DNA of 18,808 nt from JAGMES01 sp023128035. Its GTDB lineage: Bacteria > Bacillota > Halanaerobiia > DY22613. The stretch spans positions 1 through 18,808 of the forward strand of contig DAOVRZ010000113.1 in the NCBI GenBank assembly GCA_030627905.1, read 5' to 3'. Below are positions 13,665 to 18,808 of this stretch, piece after piece. Position 1 is the stretch's first letter. Every line of letters starts with the position of its first letter. Made by a program: the position numbers and the translations under genes. The notes below the pieces were generated by a model. It saw only the letters and a program-made list of their open reading frames with translations, was not told the origin of the DNA and ran no database searches.

Positions 13665-14510
13665 ATGATTAGGCATAATAAAATTATAAGCAATAAAAAT
13701 CCAGAGATTAAATTTTTACGTTCTTTAGAGAAGAAAAAGTATCGAGAACAGGAGAAAATGTTTGTTATAGAAGGGATACGAATAATCGAGGACGCTCTCA
13801 AAGATGGAGCTAAGTTTGTTCAAATATTTTATTCACCTATTTTAAAGGATAATCCTAGAGGAATGAGACTTCTTGCACAACTAGACGAGTTAGGAATTAA
13901 GATTAGCCTATTGGATGAAAGGTTATTTTCTGAAATTTCGGATACAGAAACTCCTCAAGGAATAATCGCAATCTTAAAGCAACCAGAATTTACATTGAAA
14001 GATATCTTTGCACATAAGAGTTTGTATCCGCATATTATAATGATAAACGGTGTTCAAGATCCTGGTAATTTGGGAACAATTTTACGAGCGGCATCAGGAG
14101 CAGGATGGTCAGGTGCTATTTTAACTAAAGGCACAGTAGATTTATATAATCCAAAAAGCTTACGGGCGACTATGGGAGCAGTATATAAGTTCCCTATCTT
14201 AAGAGCCGAAAATATAGAGTTTTTATGTGGTGATTTGCATGAATCTGGGTACCAACTGATTGCGGCTGCTTTAGAGGCAGAAAGATGGCATTTTGAAGTT
14301 GATTTTACCAGGCCAACAGTTTTGGTGGTAGGAAATGAGGGAAATGGGATAAATTCAGAAGTGATAAATGTGATGGATCAATTGGTTAAAATTCCGATGG
14401 ATCCGAAAGCTGAATCATTAAATGTAGCTGTCGCAGCAGGAGTTATTATATTTGAAGGAGTGCGTCAGAATTTAACGACATTTCAGAAGGGTAAGCCCCC
14501 TCGTCTATAG
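13665..14510 (+). CDS. TrmH/SpoU-family RNA 2'-O-methyltransferase
   Basis: A 281-residue SPOUT methyltransferase that transfers a methyl group from S-adenosylmethionine to ribose 2'-OH in rRNA or tRNA. An N-terminal RNA-binding substrate domain (about 12-105, with FVIEGIRIIEDALKDG) precedes the knotted catalytic domain. Motif 1 is NGVQDPGNLGTILRAA (128-143), motif 2 VVGNEGNGI (221-229), and motif 3 IPMDPKAESLNVAVAAGV (243-260). Position upstream of pheST matches Bacillus ysgA, an uncharacterised member; the exact target base is unknown. Residues 269-281 (NLTTFQKGKPPRL) are encoded inside repeat copy B, so the native C-terminus has been replaced. The catalytic knot is complete before that point, so activity is probably kept. 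GGAGGAG precedes ATG 13665. Confidence 0.9.
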   Translation: MIRHNKIISNKNPEIKFLRSLEKKKYREQEKMFVIEGIRIIEDALKDGAKFVQIFYSPILKDNPRGMRLLAQLDELGIKISLLDERLFSEISDTETPQGIIAILKQPEFTLKDIFAHKSLYPHIIMINGVQDPGNLGTILRAASGAGWSGAILTKGTVDLYNPKSLRATMGAVYKFPILRAENIEFLCGDLHESGYQLIAAALEAERWHFEVDFTRPTVLVVGNEGNGINSEVINVMDQLVKIPMDPKAESLNVAVAAGVIIFEGVRQNLTTFQKGKPPRL

Positions 14511-14632
14511 GTGAGGGCGGATTAATTTGAATGATGTTAAAACTTTAGTGGGCGACCACTTCTTGAAGGGGCAAAATCCCCCTTCTGAAGTCGTTAAACT
14601 TAAGAAATAATAACTTGTTATTATTTCGACTT
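14469..14632 (+). repeat. 164-bp structured dispersed repeat, copy B
   Basis: This copy matches 3896-4059 over the same 164-bp length, with most differences in the middle. It keeps the inverted ends (TTTAACGAC, CAGAAGG / CCTTCTG, GTCGTTAAA) and the GNRA hairpin as AGTGG-GCGA-CCACT. The GAAGGGG/CCCC-TTC stem shows A-U pairs of copy A replaced by G-C. The 3' hairpin GAAATAATAA-CTTG-TTATTATTTC is identical. Its first 42 bp lie within the methyltransferase reading frame and provide its stop codon. The sequence AAGTCG in the 3' half can pair with either the left end or CGACTT at the right end, so two folds compete. Confidence 0.85.
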
Positions 14633-14658
14633 TGATCTCTGGAATTTAGTGATTTACC

Positions 14659-14687
14659 TTGTCAAGAGATAATAAGTGTGATATAAT
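14659..14687 (+). promoter_or_regulatory. Promoter of the yqzL-like/pheST transcript
   Basis: TTGTCA (14659-14664), 17-nt spacer, TATAAT (14682-14687). A weaker second promoter, TTGCTT (14838-14843) with TAAAAT (14862-14867, 18-nt spacer), could start transcripts directly before the T-box. Confidence 0.75.
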
Positions 14688-14764
14688 TTGAGTAATCAAA
14701 TGATTAAATTATTTGGCTAATAAAACTATAATTTCAAGCTATTCTCTTGAAAGGATGTGGTCTG

Positions 14765-14869
14765 GTGAAAACGACCGCAAATTTCGCAGGTTATTTGTGG
14801 AGTTTATTTGAGAAGACCGGTTCTGTGATGGCATATCTTGCTTATAGAGATACTTTTGAAGTAAAATAG
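14765..14869 (+). CDS. YqzL-like small protein
   Basis: A 34-residue protein starting at GTG 14765 with AAAGGATG (14750-14757) as ribosome site. Residues 11-27 (LWSLFEKTGSVMAYLAY) match the short core of YqzL-type proteins of Firmicutes, which read like W-K-x-F-E-x-T-G-x-I-x-x-Y-L and have no known function. Full YqzL proteins of Bacillus are somewhat longer, so this may be a minimal form. It lies between the pheS-region promoter and the Phe T-box, so it would be transcribed regardless of tRNA-Phe charging while pheST downstream is attenuated. It is too short for most gene finders. The main alternative is a chance frame, but ribosome site, promoter and family match argue against that. Confidence 0.65.
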   Translation: MKTTANFAGYLWSLFEKTGSVMAYLAYRDTFEVK

Positions 14870-14892
14870 TTATATAGGCGTATGCGCCAATA

Positions 14893-15149
14893 AAGGCTAT
14901 GAAAGAGAGAGTAGTTTAGTAGAGATTAACAGGGAGGGGATGTCACCGGGCTGAGAGCATCTCTAAATTTAAGCTAAATGAAGTTCACTCTGGAGCTGTC
15001 AGCTGAAAATTAAGTAGGCTGGAACGGTGTTCCCCGTTATCGGAAAATGAGTGGGTCATATTTTCTTTCATTTTGGGTAAGTATGTCTAATTAGGGTGGT
15101 ACCGCGGAAGTAAACCTCTCGTCCCTTGTTTGGGATGAGAGGTTTTTTT
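14893..15149 (+). promoter_or_regulatory. Phenylalanine T-box leader of pheST
   Basis: Stem I starts near GGCTATGAAAGAGAGAGTAG. The specifier TTC (14984-14986) sits in GAAG-TTC-ACTCTGGAGC and is a phenylalanine codon. The T-box core AGGGTGGTACCGCGG (15093-15107) is canonical. The terminator pairs AACCTCTCGTCCC (15113-15125) with GGGATGAGAGGTT (15132-15144), followed by T residues. Uncharged tRNA-Phe should promote read-through into pheS. Confidence 0.95.
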
Positions 15150-15196
15150 GTTATATAAATGAAGTTAGGAAGATTATTTTTAAGGAGGTCGATGAG

Positions 15197-16213
15197 ATGA
15201 AAGAGAAGCTCAAAAGTATTTCAGAAGAAGCACTTCAGCTTGTGAATGCTGCTGAGAATCTTGATATGCTTAATCAGCTTAGAGTCAGATTTCTCGGAAA
15301 AAAAGGTGAGATTACAAGTGTTTTAAAAGGGATGGGTAAACTTTCTCCTGAAGAACGCCCTGTAATTGGGGCTTTAGCTAATACGATTAAAGGTGAAATT
15401 GAATCTTTAATTGGAGAACGAAAAACTGCTTTGGAGAATGAAGTGAAGTTAAAGAGATTAGAAAAAGAGGAGATTGATGTAACTTTGCCAGGACTTAGTG
15501 TAGGTTATGGCACAGTTCATCCTCTTACTTCTATCTTCAAAGAGTTGAATAAAATATTTTTAGGATTGGGTTTTGATATTGCAGAAGGCTTTGAGATTGA
15601 AGATGAGTATCATAATTTTGAAGCTTTAAATATGCCACGTTGGCATCCTGCTCGTGATATGCAGGATTCTTTCTATATCACTGAGGAAGTTTTATTAAGA
15701 ACTCATACTTCACCAGTTCAGGTACGGACAATGAAAAAGGGCGATCTTCCTATTAGGATTATTGCACCTGGTCGTGTTTATCGAGTAGACTTGGATTCAA
15801 CCCATACTCCGGTATTTCATCAGGTAGAGGGTTTGGTGATTGATAAAGATATTAACTTTACTCATTTAAAAGGTATGCTTGATGTTATGATTAAAGAGAT
15901 CTTTGGTGAGAATCGGAAAACTAGGTTTAGACCGAGTTATTTTCCTTTTACAGAGCCAAGTGCAGAAATAGATGTCTCCTGTATTCTGTGTGATGGTGAA
16001 GGGTGTAAAGTCTGTAAAGGATCTGGGTGGTTAGAGATTATGGGTGCTGGAATGGTTCATCCACGGGTGTTAGAGATGTCTAATATTGATCCTGAGGAGT
16101 ATAGTGGTTTTGCATTTGGTATGGGTATTGAACGAGTGGCTATGTTAAAATATGGAATAACTGATATTCGTTTATTATATGAAAATGATCTTCGGTTTTT
16201 GAAACAATTCTAA
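15197..16213 (+). CDS. pheS: Phenylalanyl-tRNA synthetase alpha subunit
   Basis: A 338-residue class II catalytic subunit of the alpha2-beta2 PheRS. The N-terminal coiled coil (1-90) binds tRNA-Phe. The catalytic domain follows, with THTSPVQVRTM (170-180), motif 2 region RVYRVDLDSTHTPVFHQVEG (193-212), FTEPSAEIDV (251-260) and motif 3 GFAFGMGIERVAMLKYGI (304-321). Four cysteines (C262, C265, C270, C273) form a CxxC-x4-CxxC cluster found in many bacterial PheS proteins. Length is normal. AAGGAGG precedes ATG 15197. Expression depends on the Phe T-box, and pheT follows about 30 nt downstream. Confidence 0.98.
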   Translation: MKEKLKSISEEALQLVNAAENLDMLNQLRVRFLGKKGEITSVLKGMGKLSPEERPVIGALANTIKGEIESLIGERKTALENEVKLKRLEKEEIDVTLPGLSVGYGTVHPLTSIFKELNKIFLGLGFDIAEGFEIEDEYHNFEALNMPRWHPARDMQDSFYITEEVLLRTHTSPVQVRTMKKGDLPIRIIAPGRVYRVDLDSTHTPVFHQVEGLVIDKDINFTHLKGMLDVMIKEIFGENRKTRFRPSYFPFTEPSAEIDVSCILCDGEGCKVCKGSGWLEIMGAGMVHPRVLEMSNIDPEEYSGFAFGMGIERVAMLKYGITDIRLLYENDLRFLKQF

Positions 16214-16244
16214 GGATTAGACGTTAAGAAAGGATGGTGTCGTG

Positions 16245-18641
16245 ATGCAGGTATCTTATACTTGGTTAAAAGAATATGTTGATTTCAACCTCAATCCTGA
16301 AGAATTGGCGATGCTTTTAACAAAAGCTGGACTTGAGGTTGACGGAATTAAAGAGCCTGGTAAGGGCTTAGAAGATATAGTAGTTGGTGAGATTAAAGGG
16401 ATTGAAGCACATCCGAATGCAGATAAACTCAGGGTTGCTAAAGTTGATGTTGGGACAGAAGTTTTGGAGATTGTTTGTGGTGCTTCAAATATTTTTGTGG
16501 GCGCAAAGGTTCCTATTGCGACAATTGGAGTAACTATGCCTAGTGGAATGAAGATTAAAAAGGCAAAGCTTAGGGGTGTAACTTCTTATGGAATGATCTG
16601 CTCTGAAGATGAGTTAGGTTTGATTGAAGAACGTCAGCCTGGTGTGATGATTATTGAACAGGAATGTAAGGCAGGAGATTCTTTTGTAAAAATGATGGGG
16701 TTAGATGATGTGATTCTCATTGTAGATTTAACTCCAAACTTTGCTCATTGTTTGAGTATGATCGGAGTTGCTAGAGAAGTTGCTGCAAGAGTTGGTCAAT
16801 CTTTGAAGAAACTAGAGATTGTAGTGACAGAGACTGGTCCTGCAGTGACAGAACTGGCTTCTGTAGAGATCAAAGATCCTGAACTATGCCTAAGATATAC
16901 TGCAAGAGTGATTCGCAATGTTAAGGTTGCTGAATCTCCAGAGTGGCTGAAAAAGCGTCTGGAAGCCGCTGGAGTGCGTTCAATTAATAATGTTGTAGAT
17001 GTGACTAACTATGTTATGATGGAATTGGGTCAGCCTCTCCATGCTTTCGATTATGATAAAGTAAATGATCATAAGATAGTGGTTCGTCGGGCCAGTAATG
17101 ACGAAAATATTGTTACACTAGATGAGGTAGAACGTAAATTGGATTCAAATATGTTGGCAATTTGTGATACTGAGAAGCCAGTCTGTATTGCTGGAGTAAT
17201 GGGTGGAACGAATAGTGAGGTTCAAGAAGAGACAACAAATATATTACTTGAGTCTGCTTATTTTAATCCTGTTACCATAAGAAAAACAGCAAGACGTTTT
17301 GGACTTCATAGTGAATCTTCATATCGCTTTGAGCGTGGAGTAGATATAGAAGCTGTTATCGATGCAAGTAATCGGGCAGCTCAAATGATTCAAGAATTAG
17401 CAGGTGGAGAGATTGCTACTGGAATTATTGATATCTATCCTGTAGCTCAAAAACCAAAGATGATTAGACTTCGTATTCATAGAGTTAAACAGGTTTTGGG
17501 TATTGAGTTAGAGCATAGTGAGATTAGTGATCTTTTGAATCGCCTTGGATTCGCAATTAAGTTAGATGGTGATAGTTTAAATGTTACTATACCTACTTTC
17601 CGCGGTGATGTGGAACGCGAAGCAGATCTTTTAGAAGAAATAGCTCGTCTTTATGGGTATGATAATATTCCAGCTCATTTACCTGTAAGTAGTTATAAAA
17701 TGGGTAAAATGAGTCATTCGCAGAGGATGGAAGAAGATACTAGAGAGTTTATGAATGCAGTGGGATTATATGAAACGATGAATTATAGTTTTATAAATCC
17801 AAAAGCATATGATAAGATTGGATTGAATCCAGATCATGAATGGAGAAATTCGATTAAGCTGATGAATCCAATCAGTGAAGAATATGCGGTTATGCGCCGT
17901 ACCTTGATTTCTGATCTTTTGAAGGTAGTTTCCTTTAACAGTAAGCGACGGGCTAAGGAAGTTCAGATTTATGAGTTGGCTCGAGTTTACCATCCAACAG
18001 AGGATGTATTACCTTTAGAAAAGCGGATGTTAGCAGGTGCGGTAATGGGAGTTATGGTTGAAAATTTATGGAATCAAAAAGCAGCAGGGTTCTTTTATCT
18101 GAAAGGAATTTTAGATGCTTATGCTAAAAAGTTTGGTTTAGGTGAACTTGAGTTTGAAAAAGCAAAGCATGAGAGTATGCATCCAGGTCGGACGTCTGTT
18201 GTAAAAGCAAGAGGTCAAGTATTAGGCTATTTGGGTGAGATTCATCCTGATGTATTAGAAAACTTTGATTTAGAAGATAAGGTAACCATTTTTGAATTGG
18301 ATTTTGAGAAGATTGTAAACCTAAACTCTGTTGAGCTGCGTTTTGCGGAATTACCTAAATTCCCTGCTTTGACGAGAGATATTGCTCTTTTGGTAGATGA
18401 AAATGTATCTCACAAAGAGATTGAAGATATCATCAAAACTACAGGATCTGAGTTTTTAGAAGATGTAGAACTCTTTGATCTTTATCAGGGAGAGCAGGTT
18501 CCAAATGGTAAGAAGAGTATGGCTTTTGCAATGAGTTATCGTGGAAGTGATCGGACGTTAACTGATGAAGAAGTTAATAAAATAATTGATGAGCTCTTAA
18601 CACAGCTTAAAGGTGAGTTAGAAGCTGAGATTCGAAAGTAA
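16245..18641 (+). CDS. pheT: Phenylalanyl-tRNA synthetase beta subunit
   Basis: A 798-residue partner of PheS that carries the editing site and anticodon-binding part. ATG 16245 is chosen since the family begins MQVSYTWLKEYVD; GTG 16242 directly before it is a possible start, both behind AAAGGATGG. Domains in order are: the EMAP/OB tRNA-binding domain (about 38-155, with ADKLRVAKVDVG), the B3/B4 editing domain (about 210-380, with LGQPLHAFDYDK), B5 (about 400-470), the synthetase-like core, and the C-terminal FDX-ACB domain (about 704-797, starting LPKFPALTRDIALLVDENVS). Length is standard and nothing is missing. A strong terminator follows 6 nt after the stop, with an apparent group II intron directly behind it. 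Confidence 0.98.
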   Translation: MQVSYTWLKEYVDFNLNPEELAMLLTKAGLEVDGIKEPGKGLEDIVVGEIKGIEAHPNADKLRVAKVDVGTEVLEIVCGASNIFVGAKVPIATIGVTMPSGMKIKKAKLRGVTSYGMICSEDELGLIEERQPGVMIIEQECKAGDSFVKMMGLDDVILIVDLTPNFAHCLSMIGVAREVAARVGQSLKKLEIVVTETGPAVTELASVEIKDPELCLRYTARVIRNVKVAESPEWLKKRLEAAGVRSINNVVDVTNYVMMELGQPLHAFDYDKVNDHKIVVRRASNDENIVTLDEVERKLDSNMLAICDTEKPVCIAGVMGGTNSEVQEETTNILLESAYFNPVTIRKTARRFGLHSESSYRFERGVDIEAVIDASNRAAQMIQELAGGEIATGIIDIYPVAQKPKMIRLRIHRVKQVLGIELEHSEISDLLNRLGFAIKLDGDSLNVTIPTFRGDVEREADLLEEIARLYGYDNIPAHLPVSSYKMGKMSHSQRMEEDTREFMNAVGLYETMNYSFINPKAYDKIGLNPDHEWRNSIKLMNPISEEYAVMRRTLISDLLKVVSFNSKRRAKEVQIYELARVYHPTEDVLPLEKRMLAGAVMGVMVENLWNQKAAGFFYLKGILDAYAKKFGLGELEFEKAKHESMHPGRTSVVKARGQVLGYLGEIHPDVLENFDLEDKVTIFELDFEKIVNLNSVELRFAELPKFPALTRDIALLVDENVSHKEIEDIIKTTGSEFLEDVELFDLYQGEQVPNGKKSMAFAMSYRGSDRTLTDEEVNKIIDELLTQLKGELEAEIRK

Positions 18642-18646
18642 ATTTT

Positions 18647-18675
18647 AAGACCACGAGAATTTTCGTGGTCTTTTT
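18647..18675 (+). terminator. pheST terminator
   Basis: AAGACCACGA (18647-18656) pairs with TCGTGGTCTT (18663-18672) and runs into T residues. It forms the insertion context for the intron-like sequence that starts at 18676. Confidence 0.9.
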
Positions 18676-18808
18676 GTGTGCGACGGGCAGTTGCACTTTT
18701 GTAGAATTTATTACAAAGATTGAATGTTAAAGGCAGCGACTACGTTACCTAGGTAAAAACGAGTCTAGAGCCTGTAAATTCAATTTTCTCGAAGGTGAAA
18801 GTCCTTCT
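18676..18808 (+). mobile_element. Group II intron 5' end (probable class IIC), truncated by the window
   Basis: The sequence right after the terminator begins GTGTGCGACGGGCAG, like the GUGYG 5' boundary of bacterial group II introns. GTGCGA can pair with TTGCAC (18678-18696). Near the window end, GAAGGTGAAAGTCCTTC (18791-18807) matches the conserved domain I hairpin of form GGUGAAAGUCC. Location immediately downstream of an intrinsic terminator hairpin is the known target preference of class IIC introns. The intron-encoded reverse transcriptase and domains V-VI would lie beyond the window, so class and completeness cannot be confirmed. Confidence 0.75.

Noticed and set aside
1..18808. CRISPR array or cas/defence genes
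   Set aside because: No regularly spaced direct repeats and no recognisable defence proteins are present; only small XRE regulators hint at accessory DNA.

Overview
This window is a chromosomal segment of a low-GC, Gram-positive (Firmicutes-type) bacterium. The evidence is AGGAGG-type ribosome sites, sigma-A promoters with 17-nt spacers, T-box leaders, a c-di-AMP riboswitch, an infC-rpmI-rplT operon with an AUU start and attenuated leader, and a ytxC-thrS / SpoU-methylase-pheST order resembling that of Bacillus. Tandem KtrAB potassium transporters and overall gene style suggest an anaerobic, possibly halophilic clostridial lineage such as Halanaerobiales. That placement is inference only.

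Positions 1-1400 are an AT-rich accessory stretch. It holds the start of a small XRE regulator (minus strand) with a symmetric divergent promoter firing into a 75-nt hairpin RNA. Next come a second small XRE gene broken by one in-frame TGA, a minus-strand hairpin RNA, and a strong consensus promoter that drives a structured RNA of about 355 nt with its own terminator. I could not assign that RNA to a known family.

Positions 1409-2726 encode an exported ComEC-like metallo-beta-lactamase-fold protein with a ComEA-like helix-hairpin-helix tail, plus its DUF3006 partner. Positions 2970-6349 hold ytxC, a 164-bp dispersed repeat, and a Thr T-box in front of thrS. A UBA-like, tail-anchored protein of unknown role follows, then infC-rpmI-rplT behind an L20-type leader.

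Positions 9100-13630 hold two ktrB-ktrA potassium uptake pairs. The first is behind a c-di-AMP riboswitch. The second follows a 123-bp near-perfect palindrome, and its ktrB appears to start at an AUU codon. A TrmH/SpoU-type RNA methyltransferase follows; its last 13 codons lie inside the second copy of the 164-bp repeat. Then come a 34-residue YqzL-like gene, a Phe T-box, and pheS-pheT. Directly after the pheT terminator the sequence reads as the 5' end of a group II (probably IIC) intron, cut off by the window end.

The genes fall into two themes: translation (ThrRS, PheRS, IF3, L35, L20, RNA methylase), mostly controlled by RNA attenuators, and potassium homeostasis. Structured or mobile elements sit in the gaps: the repeat pair, the palindrome and the intron. 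All assignments are by reading the sequence; no database search was run.
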